A DNA stretch of 64,000 nt from an uncultured Bacilli bacterium (GCA_934120015.1 CAKOTD010000002.1:1-64000), one strand, 5' to 3'; shown: positions 38,588-47,087, counted from the stretch's first letter. Notes: generated by a model not told the origin, from the sequence alone. A program made the numbers and translations.

Positions 38588-38616
38588 ATTATACAATCAT
38601 TTCTTTAGTTTGTCAA
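38588..38616 (-). promoter_or_regulatory. Consensus sigma-A promoter of the island operon
   Basis: TTGACA (38616-38611), exactly 17 bases, TATAAT (38593-38588): a perfect match to both boxes. Transcription would start near 38581, about 110 bases before the first gene. Confidence 0.85.
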
Positions 38617-38619
38617 TTG

Positions 38620-38690
38620 TTTTGCAACAAAAAAAATCTATCGTTTTGCAACAAAAAAAATCTATTGCAACAAAAAAATCTATCCTGCAA
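38620..38690. repeat. Three tandem 20-24 bp repeats upstream of the island promoter
   Basis: The unit TTTTGCAACAAAAAAAATCTA occurs at 38620, 38644 and (shortened) 38665, followed by a partial TGCAATTTTTTT. The A-tracts are spaced about two helical turns apart and abut the -35 box, as in UP elements or regulator iterons. Confidence 0.65.
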
Positions 38691-38735
38691 TTTTTTTCAC
38701 ACAATAACTTATGAATTCCTTTTTATTTTATATGC

Positions 38736-38744
38736 TGATATAAT
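38736..38744 (+). promoter_or_regulatory. Extended -10 promoter of the plus-strand Nudix gene
   Basis: TGATATAAT with no strong -35; the ribosome site AAGGGA follows before the ATG at 38766. Divergent from the island promoter. Confidence 0.5.
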
Positions 38745-38765
38745 AATTTTAGAAGGGATGATTTT

Positions 38766-39254
38766 ATGGAAACAAGAGATTTATATGATATTCACCGCAA
38801 TTTAATCGGTAAAACAATAAAAAAGGATGATAAAATCCCAGATAATGCTTACATAATGATGGTCGTGATTTTTATTCAAAATAATAATAATGACTTTTTA
38901 ATCCAAAAAAGATCATTAGATAAAGGGGGGAAATGGGCTACTACAGGTGGGCATCCTAAATCTGGAGAATCAAGTTTGCAAGGTATTATAACCGAAGTCG
39001 AAGAAGAATTAGGAATAAAAATTAATAACCCAACCTTATTCAAACAAGCGAATGGGAAAAACACTATTTGTGATTTATACTATATAAAGGATGATATAGA
39101 CATATCAAAGATGACAATTCAAAAAGAAGAAGTTGAAGCCATAAAATGGGCTTCTATTGATGAAATTAATAATTTAATGAATAATGGTGAATTTAACAAG
39201 GGACATTACATGATGTTCAAAGACTGTTTGGAATTTTTAAATAAAACTGCTTGA
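38766..39254 (+). CDS. Nudix hydrolase with altered Nudix box
   Basis: 162 residues. The opening METRDLYDIHRNLIGKTI resembles Nudix proteins of the isopentenyl-diphosphate isomerase-like group. The Nudix box reads GGHPKSGESSLQGIITEVEEELGI: the glutamates EVEEE are kept but the arginine of the REUXEE core is threonine. Activity is therefore plausible but uncertain. Monocistronic, ending in TGA with a terminator overlapping the stop. Confidence 0.8.
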   Translation: METRDLYDIHRNLIGKTIKKDDKIPDNAYIMMVVIFIQNNNNDFLIQKRSLDKGGKWATTGGHPKSGESSLQGIITEVEEELGIKINNPTLFKQANGKNTICDLYYIKDDIDISKMTIQKEEVEAIKWASIDEINNLMNNGEFNKGHYMMFKDCLEFLNKTA

Positions 39255-39270
39255 ATAGTTTTATTTTATT
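39241..39270 (+). terminator. Terminator of the plus-strand Nudix gene
   Basis: Stem ATAAAACT / AGTTTTAT (39241-39248, 39257-39264) then TTTATT. The 39271-39420 stretch has nothing recognisable. Confidence 0.6.
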
Positions 39271-39420
39271 ATATAATAACTTCTTCTTTTATCAGCAATA
39301 TATTTACATTTAACAACTCAATAATCAAAACCTTAAATATGCTTTTTATAATTTGTAACTATTATCAATTATTTTATAAATTTGATTACTTCATTTTTAT
39401 TTTGAAAAGACTTCCTGGCA

Positions 39421-39449
39421 CATAAAAAGAAGACTATTTGTCTTCTTTA
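39421..39449 (-). terminator. Terminator of rpmE
   Basis: Minus-strand stem AAAGAAGAC / GTCTTCTTT with loop AAATA, then TTATG; it starts at the last codons of rpmE. Confidence 0.7.
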
Positions 39450-39649
39450 GTTAAACCATATTTACGATTAAATTTATCAATTGCTCCTGCTTTTGATTTA
39501 GTTTTTCCTTGTTCACCTGTAAATGCTGGATGACACTTGTTACATACTTCTAAATGTAATTTTTCACTATTTGATTTAACAGTAAATGCATTTCCACAAG
39601 CACATGTTACTTGAGTATCCATATATTTTACATTAGTTTCTTTTGCCAT
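39434..39649 (-). CDS. rpmE: 50S ribosomal protein L31
   Basis: 71 residues from MAKETNVKYMDTQVTC at 39649; GAAAGGAG lies upstream, so a longer reading from 39679 is rejected. Zinc-type (C+) L31: CACGNAF and a CNKCHPAFTGEQ motif give the metal ligands. The acidic/basic C-terminus FNRKYGLTKEDK is normal for the family. Confidence 0.95.
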   Translation of the reverse strand: MAKETNVKYMDTQVTCACGNAFTVKSNSEKLHLEVCNKCHPAFTGEQGKTKSKAGAIDKFNRKYGLTKEDK

Positions 39650-39667
39650 TACTATTCTCCTTTCGCC

Positions 39668-39687
39668 ATGACTTTTCATGAAGTCAT
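39668..39687 (-). promoter_or_regulatory. Hairpin in the rpmE leader
   Basis: ATGACTT-CATGAA-AAGTCAT (minus) directly before the rpmE ribosome site. Possibly an L31 autoregulatory leader; no T-tract follows, so not a terminator. Confidence 0.4.
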
Positions 39688-39703
39688 AGATAAATACTAA
39701 CTT

Positions 39704-39732
39704 AATATATCAAATATTTATTTATTTTGCAA
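39704..39732 (-). promoter_or_regulatory. Promoter of rpmE
   Basis: TTGCAA (39732-39727), 17 bases, TATATT (39709-39704) with TG before the -10. Confidence 0.65.
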
Positions 39733-39768
39733 GTGTTTTCTCATTAAATATATAATTTTTACAAATTA

Positions 39769-40470
39769 TTAATCCAATATTTTCTTTTCAATTAATCCAA
39801 CTATTTTTTCACCTATTTTTATATATTCATTTTTATTAGGATATAGTGCATTATCTTCTACAAAAACAAAATCATAAATATCTACATATTCAATCTTATA
39901 TTTTATTGTAAGTTCTTTTGCCTTTTCATTTAAATACTTATAATATTTGTCAACATTTTTATTATTTATAACATTATAATAACCGATAAACATTATATCT
40001 TCTTTACAATACTTACGGACTAATTTGAATAAATTATCTAAATCCTTCAAGAATTCATCTATATAATTATACATTTCTTCTTTAGTAAAATTTTCATACA
40101 AAGTCATTTTATTTAAAATATCATTAGATCCTATTGATAAAGTTACTAAATCTGCTTTTATTAATGCATTTTTAATAGTTCTAACTTTACCATTTACTTT
40201 TATTTTCTCATTATCTTCTATTTTTCTGATTAAGTCTATTGCTCTTAAATCTTCATTAAAATAAGCATTTGCATATACTTCAAGTATATGTTTTTTATCA
40301 AGATAATCCTTTATATAATCAGTATATCCATAATCTTTTTGATTATATATATTATAGCCTACAGATAATTCATCACCGACAGATAAATAATATACTTTTT
40401 TATCTAGTGTGCTTAAATAAATTAAAAATACCCCTAACAATATACTAGCAACAAATAATATTTTTTTCAT
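39769..40470 (-). CDS. Exported SGNH/GDSL-family hydrolase
   Basis: 233 residues from the ATG at 40470 (GGAGG upstream). One N-terminal membrane/signal helix (MKKILFVASILLGVFLIYLS), then YLSVGDELSVGYN in the block I position (GDS replaced by GDE-LS, with the candidate nucleophile Ser shifted), the block III-like LSIGSNDILN and a final YPNKNEYIKIGE in place of the usual DxxH. The missing classic GDS serine and C-terminal His make activity uncertain. It follows murA with a terminator immediately before its ribosome site. Confidence 0.7.
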   Translation of the reverse strand: MKKILFVASILLGVFLIYLSTLDKKVYYLSVGDELSVGYNIYNQKDYGYTDYIKDYLDKKHILEVYANAYFNEDLRAIDLIRKIEDNEKIKVNGKVRTIKNALIKADLVTLSIGSNDILNKMTLYENFTKEEMYNYIDEFLKDLDNLFKLVRKYCKEDIMFIGYYNVINNKNVDKYYKYLNEKAKELTIKYKIEYVDIYDFVFVEDNALYPNKNEYIKIGEKIVGLIEKKILD

Positions 40471-40481
40471 AAATACCTCCA

Positions 40482-40506
40482 AAAAAAGTAGATAATATAT
40501 CTACTT
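40482..40506 (-). terminator. Terminator of murA, abutting the next ribosome site
   Basis: Minus-strand AGTAGATA / TATCTACT hairpin followed by TTTTTTT and then directly GGAGG for the SGNH gene, so that gene depends on read-through or is attenuated. Confidence 0.75.
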
Positions 40507-40529
40507 AATTATATTTATGTTTAATTTTT

Positions 40530-41786
40530 TTATTCATCTACTAATGTTATATCTGCTCCAACATTAGTTAATTTTTCTATTAAGTTTTCATAACCTCTTA
40601 ATATATGTTCAACATTGGTTATAGTTGTTGTTCCTATAGCTTTTAAACCAGCTAGTAACATACAAGCACCTGCTCTTAAATCGGTTGCTACTACGGATGT
40701 CCCTTTTAATTTTGTAGGCCCTTTTATATATATAACTCTTTCACTTTTTATAGTTATATCCGCACCCATTTTAACTAGATATTGTATATTTTGGAATCTA
40801 TTTTCATATATTGTCTCTTCTAACCTTGAAGTTCCACTACACTGAGTTAATAGTGTTGTAAGTGGTTGTTGCAAATCAGTAGGAAAACCAGGATATCCTA
40901 ATGTTTTTATAGAAGTGTTTTTTATTATATCAACACTTGAAATTATTAGACTATCATCATTAATTATAATTGGTACTCCCATTTCTTTTAATTTGGATAA
41001 TAATGATTCTATATGATCTGGTATTATATTACTAATTCTTAATTCTTTACCAATTAAAGCACCTAATATTGTATATGTACCAGCTTCTATACGATCTGGT
41101 ATTACTTCTGAAAAACATCCGTCTAAATGATTTACACCCATTATTCTAATTTCACTTGTTCCAGCACCTGTAATTTTAGCACCCATATTGTTTAAATATG
41201 TTGCTACATTTACAACTTCTGGTTCTTTAGCAGCATTCTCAAGTATTGTCAACCCGTCTGCTCTAACAGAAGCAAGTAAAGTATTTATAGTGGCACCAAC
41301 ACTGGGCATATCCAAATAAATATGGGCACCTACTAATTTATCGGCAGTTATTGTATACCTATCATCTTGTTCTATTATTGTTGCACCTAGTAGTTTAAAT
41401 GCTTTTAATGTTTGGTCTATGGGTCTTGCACCAATTGAACATCCACCTGGAAAATACATTTCTACATGTTTAAATTTTCCCAAAAGAGCACCCATAAAGT
41501 AATATGAAGCTCTTAATTTTTTAGACAATGATTCTGGTATTACTTTATTATCAATAACTGTAGGATCTATCTCCATTAACCCATCATATCTTTTAACTTT
41601 TGCACCTAAATATTCAAGAGTTTCAGTTAATGCATCAATATCAGAAACATTTGGAATATTATCTATTTTAACAACACCATCTGATAATAATGAGGCAGGT
41701 ACTAATGCAACAGCACTATTTTTAGCCCCACTTATTTTTATTTCTCCTGTAAGTGGCTTACCTCCATTAATTATAATCTGTTTCAT
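40530..41786 (-). CDS. murA: UDP-GlcNAc 1-carboxyvinyltransferase MurA
   Basis: 418 residues, the family norm. Substrate lysine in ISGAKNSAVALVPASLL, RLRASYYFMGALL-type helix, catalytic Cys in PGGCSIGARPIDQ (fosfomycin target), and the closing GTSVVATDLRAGACMLLAGL. It transfers enolpyruvate to UDP-GlcNAc, the first committed step of peptidoglycan synthesis. AGGTGGAGG lies before the ATG. Confidence 0.96.
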   Translation of the reverse strand: MKQIIINGGKPLTGEIKISGAKNSAVALVPASLLSDGVVKIDNIPNVSDIDALTETLEYLGAKVKRYDGLMEIDPTVIDNKVIPESLSKKLRASYYFMGALLGKFKHVEMYFPGGCSIGARPIDQTLKAFKLLGATIIEQDDRYTITADKLVGAHIYLDMPSVGATINTLLASVRADGLTILENAAKEPEVVNVATYLNNMGAKITGAGTSEIRIMGVNHLDGCFSEVIPDRIEAGTYTILGALIGKELRISNIIPDHIESLLSKLKEMGVPIIINDDSLIISSVDIIKNTSIKTLGYPGFPTDLQQPLTTLLTQCSGTSRLEETIYENRFQNIQYLVKMGADITIKSERVIYIKGPTKLKGTSVVATDLRAGACMLLAGLKAIGTTTITNVEHILRGYENLIEKLTNVGADITLVDE

Positions 41787-41854
41787 ACTACCTCCACCTG
41801 TCTAATATATTAATATGTTATTTTTTCAAATTGGTGTTAAACCTATCTGATATA

Positions 41855-41884
41855 ATTATATAACGAATTACAGTTTGAAGGCAA
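41855..41884 (-). promoter_or_regulatory. Probable promoter of murA
   Basis: TTGCCT (41884-41879), 18 bases, TATAAT (41860-41855). A second weaker TTGAAA/TATATT pair lies closer to the gene. Confidence 0.5.
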
Positions 41885-41902
41885 GCATTATTAAATTATA
41901 TT

Positions 41903-42433
41903 TTATAAACCATATATAAAACCTAGTATTATTAAAACTACTCCTCCTATTAATGTTGCTGTTTTTCCAATCATATTATTAATTTTTTTACCTAACATTA
42001 GTCCTAGATATGTAAATAAAAAACTTGTTATTGAAAATAATATTGCACATATAACAGGAGAAACACTTACTGCATTTAAACCTATTCCTACTGAAAAACT
42101 ATCTATGCTTACTGCAAAACCAAATAAAAGCATTTCTGTAAATTTTAATTTCTTTACCCTTTCTCCCTCTTTAAAACTCTCGATTATCATTTCAATACCT
42201 ATAAAAGAAAGGACAATTAAAACAATTATTTTTGGCTCTATTTTTATATATTCAATTATAATATCTCCTAATTTTAAGCCTAAAAAGGGCATAAAAAAAT
42301 GATATAAGCCAACAATTATAGATAGTAATATATTATTTTTTCTTTCGAAATTGAGTGTCCCATAGGCAAGTGATAAAGAAAATGCATCCATTGATAAAGA
42401 TACTGCCATTATAATTACTAATATTAGTTGCAT
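41903..42433 (-). CDS. MntP/YtaF-type manganese efflux or related membrane protein
   Basis: 176 residues from the ATG at 42433, which has ATAGGAGG upstream; the longer reading from 42481 places that site inside the gene. Six membrane helices in two repeated halves, each opening with an acidic signature: SLSMDAFSLSLAYG and AVSIDSFSVGIGLN, the intramembrane Asp motif of MntP-type pumps. YtaF sporulation proteins share this fold. No yybP-ykoY-type manganese riboswitch was seen in the leader. Confidence 0.8.
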   Translation of the reverse strand: MQLILVIIMAVSLSMDAFSLSLAYGTLNFERKNNILLSIIVGLYHFFMPFLGLKLGDIIIEYIKIEPKIIVLIVLSFIGIEMIIESFKEGERVKKLKFTEMLLFGFAVSIDSFSVGIGLNAVSVSPVICAILFSITSFLFTYLGLMLGKKINNMIGKTATLIGGVVLIILGFIYGL

Positions 42434-42546
42434 AAAAAAACCTCCTATAAAATTATATTTATAAGAAGAATTCTTATACATTTAATACTTAATCTTTTTA
42501 CCTTTATATCTGTTTTTGTTATAAATTATAATATATTTAATTAACT

Positions 42547-43581
42547 TTAAAGATGTTTAGTATATAATCTATCATATATTTCTTTTGAAATTAATGGTCT
42601 TTCACTTGATAGTTTTCGATTGGTTCTTGTTGGATGAATTCTATTAGTCATTAGTACAATTCCTATACTTTTATCACGGTCGATACTTATACTTGGACCC
42701 GTAAAACCATTAAACGAAATAATATTTTTTCCTTCCTCAATTACAATATCGTTATTACCAACAATCCAACTAAAACTTCTTTCCCAATCACTTTTTTTAT
42801 CATAAACAATAGGTTCAAACCACAAATCAATAAATTCCTTAGGTAAAAATTGTTTATCATTATATAATCCATCGTTTAAAATCATCTTAACAAAGTTCAT
42901 TAAATCATGTACATTTGAAAATACACCAGCATGACCTGCAACGCCATTCATGGAGCATGCCTTTTCATCATGAACTATTCCTTTAACAACTCCTCTTTCC
43001 TCTACTACCTCAGTTGCAGCACATTTTTCAGCATCAAGAGGATTATAACTAGTATTATACATTTCTAATGGTAAAAATATTTCTTCATTTGCAACTATAT
43101 CAAGTGGTTTATCATATACTTGTTCTATTATTTCACCAAGTAAAATATATCCTAAATCGGAATATACTACATTTTTACCTGTTTCACATATCTTATCTTT
43201 ACTGTAAACATCATCTAAAATGTTTTGCTTTGACACAATTTTTTTATCGTCTAAATCAGCTGGCAATCCTGATGTATGCGTCAACAAATTATATATTGTT
43301 ACATCATCATATTTAAATCTGGATAAATACTTTCTAACCTTATCATTAAAATTAATTTTTTTGTTAGCAATCATTTTACAAATTAAAGGCACAGTTACAA
43401 CTACCTTTGTTAAAGAAGCAATATCATATAAAGTATCAATTGATGTAAACTCTTTATTTGGAACTAATTGTTTATATCCAACAGAACCTATTATAGGTTT
43501 ATCGAAAACTATTCCATAATTCATTCCAGGTATTACACCATCTTCTATTTCTTTTTTAATTTTTTCATCTATAAAACTCAC
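42547..43581 (-). CDS. Class C beta-lactamase-related serine hydrolase
   Basis: 344 residues. Active-site SxxK in IASLTKVVVTVPLI, the Y-x-N-like motif VYSDLGYILLGE and a late HAG motif in GVAGHAGVFSNVHDL. No signal peptide or lipobox is visible, so probably cytoplasmic. The family includes D-amino-acid peptidases and esterases; no reason to expect a true beta-lactamase. Confidence 0.85.
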   Translation of the reverse strand: MSFIDEKIKKEIEDGVIPGMNYGIVFDKPIIGSVGYKQLVPNKEFTSIDTLYDIASLTKVVVTVPLICKMIANKKINFNDKVRKYLSRFKYDDVTIYNLLTHTSGLPADLDDKKIVSKQNILDDVYSKDKICETGKNVVYSDLGYILLGEIIEQVYDKPLDIVANEEIFLPLEMYNTSYNPLDAEKCAATEVVEERGVVKGIVHDEKACSMNGVAGHAGVFSNVHDLMNFVKMILNDGLYNDKQFLPKEFIDLWFEPIVYDKKSDWERSFSWIVGNNDIVIEEGKNIISFNGFTGPSISIDRDKSIGIVLMTNRIHPTRTNRKLSSERPLISKEIYDRLYTKHL

Positions 43582-43714
43582 AATATCACCTCTTATATAA
43601 AACCCAAATCTATAATTTCTTTATCTTAATTGATAAAGCATGTTTAGTATAACACATTTTAATTTTGTTAGCAATTACTATGAATAATGAAAACAAAGAA
43701 GAGGAAATTCCAGA

Positions 43715-43798
43715 AATAATTTGTACTTCTATAGTGTAACTAAAAATGTTGATCTTGGCATCGAATATGTAAAAGAAATATTAAATAGGACTAAATAA
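43715..43798 (+). pseudogene. 3' fragment of an unknown plus-strand gene
   Basis: The 265-base gap 43582-43846 has no intact gene. A 27-codon open stretch reads NNLYFYSVTKNVDLGIEYVKEILNRTK and stops just before a strong terminator, which suggests the surviving tail of a lost gene. Family not recognised. Confidence 0.35.
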
Positions 43799-43832
43799 AA
43801 TATCATGTGTAAAAACACATGATATTTTATTT
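43793..43832. terminator. Strong bidirectional terminator
   Basis: Perfect 18-bp stem AAATAAAATATCATGTGT / ACACATGATATTTTATTT with loop AAAA, between the remnant above and spoIIR. Confidence 0.85.
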
Positions 43833-43846
43833 AATTCCTATTAAAC

Positions 43847-44380
43847 CTACATATATCTATCAATTAATTCTTTTACAAGAGATGTATATTCTACCTCTGT
43901 ACTCTCTTCAGCTTCTATAAGACAAAGTGGAGGAAATAAGACACACCACCAATTATCACCTTCACCTTTACCAATTGTTACTACTAATGATTCATAATAA
44001 CCCTCATCATATTTTATTCCTTTATATTCTTTTTCAGGAAAGTAATTTAATCCAAAATTAATAGTATATGATTCATGGTACATATTTTTTTCAAATAAAT
44101 TACTTATTTTTGTATCTATATTAGAAATGTTATTATTAATTATTTTCTTAGCATTATCTATTCCATTTACATCTTTAAGTAAATTATACATATCTTTTTG
44201 TAAGATATCTTTTACTTGAGATTTCATAGTTTGATCTATATCAGAATTACTATTTGGAATTACTCTAATTCTAATTGCATCTGCTGGTATTAAATTTTTA
44301 CTAACAACTACATTACTAAATAATATATAAAATAATATTATCGATATAAATAATAATACTGACTTATTCAAAAAAATCAT
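43847..44380 (-). CDS. spoIIR: Stage II sporulation protein R
   Basis: 177 residues. N-terminal signal/anchor helix, then IRIRVIPNSNSDIDQTMKS and the diagnostic GEGDNWWCVLFPPLCLIEAE near the C-terminus. SpoIIR is secreted by the forespore and triggers SpoIIGA to process pro-sigma-E. Slightly short at the N-terminal and C-terminal ends compared with Bacillus. Confidence 0.93.
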   Translation of the reverse strand: MIFLNKSVLLFISIILFYILFSNVVVSKNLIPADAIRIRVIPNSNSDIDQTMKSQVKDILQKDMYNLLKDVNGIDNAKKIINNNISNIDTKISNLFEKNMYHESYTINFGLNYFPEKEYKGIKYDEGYYESLVVTIGKGEGDNWWCVLFPPLCLIEAEESTEVEYTSLVKELIDRYM

Positions 44381-44420
44381 CTCCTAATTAATAGTGGATG
44401 ATTTTTCCATGATTTATTCA

Positions 44421-44876
44421 TCATTTATGATAAGTTTCATTATTTTTTATTTTATATGCTCTATATATTTGTTCAAGTAACATAACTCTAAATAGCTGAT
44501 GAGGAAATGTCAATTTAGAAAAAGAAATAAGTTCATTTGACATTTCTTTTATTATTGGGTGAAGACCATAAGATCCACCTATGATAAAAGTTATATTTGG
44601 ATAATTGATAAAAATCTTATCAATATGATTGGCCAATTCTATTGAGTCATACATTTTTCCATTTAAATCAAGAGAAATTATATAATCACTTTTATTAATA
44701 TACTTAATAATCTGTTCTTTTTCTTTTTCAAGTATAATTTTGTTATTATCTAAACTTATATCATTTAGTTCAACTATTTCAAATTTTGTATACTTTGATA
44801 ACCGCTTTATATATTCTGATATTGCATCCTTTAAATAATTCTCTTTAATCTTGCCAACAGTTATTATTTTAATCAT
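44421..44876 (-). CDS. rlmH: 23S rRNA pseudouridine-1915 N3-methyltransferase RlmH
   Basis: 151 residues of the SPOUT class: IKIITVGKIKENYLKDAI at the start, the knotted SAM-binding FIIGGSYGLHP and the closing LTFPHQLFRVMLLEQIYRAYKI with the final NNETYHK. Ends in TGA. It overlaps the walJ 3' end by four bases. Confidence 0.95.
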   Translation of the reverse strand: MIKIITVGKIKENYLKDAISEYIKRLSKYTKFEIVELNDISLDNNKIILEKEKEQIIKYINKSDYIISLDLNGKMYDSIELANHIDKIFINYPNITFIIGGSYGLHPIIKEMSNELISFSKLTFPHQLFRVMLLEQIYRAYKIKNNETYHK

Positions 44877-45634
44877 ATAGTCATTAACTCCGTTCTTTCA
44901 TTTGGATGTGCAACTATGGGTTCTATACTATATTGTGTCTGTTTTATCATTTCATTAAAACTTTCTATTGCTTTTTCTTCTGTATTATTTTCTTTACTTA
45001 AATGGGCAAGTATAACTTTTTTTGTACTACTTCCTATTATTTTAGATAGATAATAGGCACTATCCTTATTTGAAAGATGGCCTCTATCACTTAGTATTCT
45101 TTGTTTTAAATGATATTGATATTTTCCATCCATTAACATTTTAATATCGTGATTACTTTCAAATATATAAGCATTTTTATTTTTTAATAATTCAAAATGA
45201 CGATTATTTAGATACCCAGTATCTGTTACATAAACTATAGAAGATTCGTTTGATTCTACTAAGTATCCATTAGTATCTGGGGCATCATGTGATACCGAAA
45301 ACTTTGTAATAGTCATATCCCCCAAATAAATTTTATCGTCAATAAATTCAAATTCATTATCATACAGAAATTCTTTTAAATCTGGATACATTTTTCTTGT
45401 AATAAAGACAATTGGATGATATTTTTTGATAAATACTCTTAATCCTGAAACATGGTCTATATGTGTATGGGTAATTATTATAGCATTTATAGTACTAGGG
45501 TCAACATCTATACTTTTAAGTTTCTTTTCTATATATAAGCTACTCATTCCAATATCTATTAATATCTTTGTTGTTGCTGTTTCAATAAAAGTTGAATTTC
45601 CTGTACTACCACTTGCAAGTACACTAAACTTCAT
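44873..45634 (-). CDS. walJ: MBL-fold metallo-hydrolase WalJ (YycJ)
   Basis: 253 residues from the ATG at 45634, whose A is the last base of the upstream TGA (TGATG coupling). Metallo-beta-lactamase fold: LASGSTGNSTFIETATTKILIDIG, zinc motif THTHIDHVSGL, FSVSHDAPDTNGYLVE and LSDRGHLSNKDSA. In Bacillus WalJ is tied to the WalRK wall-stress system and coordination of division with replication; walRK are not here. Confidence 0.88.
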   Translation of the reverse strand: MKFSVLASGSTGNSTFIETATTKILIDIGMSSLYIEKKLKSIDVDPSTINAIIITHTHIDHVSGLRVFIKKYHPIVFITRKMYPDLKEFLYDNEFEFIDDKIYLGDMTITKFSVSHDAPDTNGYLVESNESSIVYVTDTGYLNNRHFELLKNKNAYIFESNHDIKMLMDGKYQYHLKQRILSDRGHLSNKDSAYYLSKIIGSSTKKVILAHLSKENNTEEKAIESFNEMIKQTQYSIEPIVAHPNERTELMTI

Positions 45635-47079
45635 CAATATACACTAAGAGAATCAATTCTACACCATCTACATCCATACCACATTTCATAATGTAAGTGA
45701 ACACCTGTTGAATAACCTGTGCTACCCATATATCCTATTATATCTCCACGGGCTACTACTGAACCAACTTTTTGTGGACCAAAATCAGCTAAATGTGCAT
45801 ATAATGTCCAATATCCATTATTATGATTTATTAATACATATTTACCATAGTCATTAACTATTTTCTTGGCTTCGATTGTTCCATTATTTGAGGCATAAAT
45901 AGGTGAATAATAACCAGTTCCAGCTATATCAGTTCCCGAATGAATTTCACGCATACCAGTTACTGGATTAATTCTCCAAGCATGTCTATCAGTAATAATC
46001 CAACCCGGATTAGTAGGCCATCCCCAGCTTGTAAGTGATCCAATATGAGGTATTACTTTTCCACCTTTTTCGATTATTTGGTCAACAGTTGGTTTTAAAA
46101 CTTCTCTTCGATCTGTCTCTGAATAAATAACAACACCATTTATCTTTTTCGTATTTCTTGTTACTCTTGATAATCCCTCTTCACCAACTTGAGTAATAGT
46201 ATCATCACCAACTAATTTTTCCTGATTTATTACTTCTATAGTTTCAAATCTATCTGCTTCATCTTCAACAGTTGTTTCTTCAATTACAACACTTAATTGT
46301 GGAGCAGTTTCACTAATAACAACTTCCTGTCCAGGAAACAATAAATTATTTTCACTCGTAAAACTTGGGTTAGAAAGTAAGAATTCTGATATACTAATCT
46401 TATTATTAAAGGCTACTTTTGTTATTGTGTCACCAGGTTGTACAACATAATTTCTTTCTACTCTATTTTCACCAAACAATAAATATTGTGCAAGTTCATC
46501 TGATGTCGTAAATATTTTTTCATTAATAGGAATATTAGTTTCTTTAATAGTAATATTTTCATCTATATAAATATTATTTGTATAAGAACCTGTTGTTTCT
46601 ATTTCTTTCTGTAAATCATTTTTAAAATTATTATATTTTTCTTCACCAACATAAGTTTCTATTAGAGTTGTTACAGCTTCTTCAAATATATTTTTATCTA
46701 AAACATATACTTTTTTTACTACGTCACCATCTGTTATTGTAAATTGGTAACCTTCTATTGTAAAATCTTTTTTATCAAGTATTTTATTATATATTTGTTC
46801 AGATGTAAGAACTTCTTCTGCATAAGTAGATGTTTTTTTGATTTCTAACCCATTTGGTTTATATATTTTTTTAACATTATATTTATTCTTTATATATTCT
46901 CCACGCTTATCAATATATTTTTCTAAATCTTTAGCAGATATAACTGTCCCTAAAAATTCATCATCTAGGTATACTTCATAGTAGTGATTTGGTTCTATCC
47001 CATGTCTATAATTATATGACAGATAGAATGTAGAACACGCTACTAAAGTAACAAAAATTGCTACTAATATTTTTTTCAT
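45634..47079 (-). CDS. Cell-wall M23 endopeptidase with LysM and G5 domains
   Basis: 481 residues. Signal/anchor helix (residues 4-22); LysM near 205-250 (YVVQPGDTITKVAFNNKISI...FPGQEVVIS); a G5-type segment near 275-335 (EKLVGDDTITQVGEEGLSRV); then a LytM/M23 peptidase with HSGTDIAGTG (HxxxD) and HLHYEMWYG (HxH), all zinc ligands present. It hydrolyses peptide crosslinks in peptidoglycan outside the membrane. Directly after dnaB and coupled to walJ. Confidence 0.9.
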   Translation of the reverse strand: MKKILVAIFVTLVACSTFYLSYNYRHGIEPNHYYEVYLDDEFLGTVISAKDLEKYIDKRGEYIKNKYNVKKIYKPNGLEIKKTSTYAEEVLTSEQIYNKILDKKDFTIEGYQFTITDGDVVKKVYVLDKNIFEEAVTTLIETYVGEEKYNNFKNDLQKEIETTGSYTNNIYIDENITIKETNIPINEKIFTTSDELAQYLLFGENRVERNYVVQPGDTITKVAFNNKISISEFLLSNPSFTSENNLLFPGQEVVISETAPQLSVVIEETTVEDEADRFETIEVINQEKLVGDDTITQVGEEGLSRVTRNTKKINGVVIYSETDRREVLKPTVDQIIEKGGKVIPHIGSLTSWGWPTNPGWIITDRHAWRINPVTGMREIHSGTDIAGTGYYSPIYASNNGTIEAKKIVNDYGKYVLINHNNGYWTLYAHLADFGPQKVGSVVARGDIIGYMGSTGYSTGVHLHYEMWYGCRWCRIDSLSVY

Positions 47080-47087
47080 AACTACCC

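Noticed and set aside
42434..42546. Manganese (yybP-ykoY) riboswitch before the MntP-like gene
   Set aside because: The conserved GGGGAGUAG-type elements and the expected stems are not present in this short leader.
42547..43581. True beta-lactamase conferring resistance
   Set aside because: Only the generic SxxK, YSD and HAG motifs are visible, with no signal peptide; the class C-like hydrolase family is broad.
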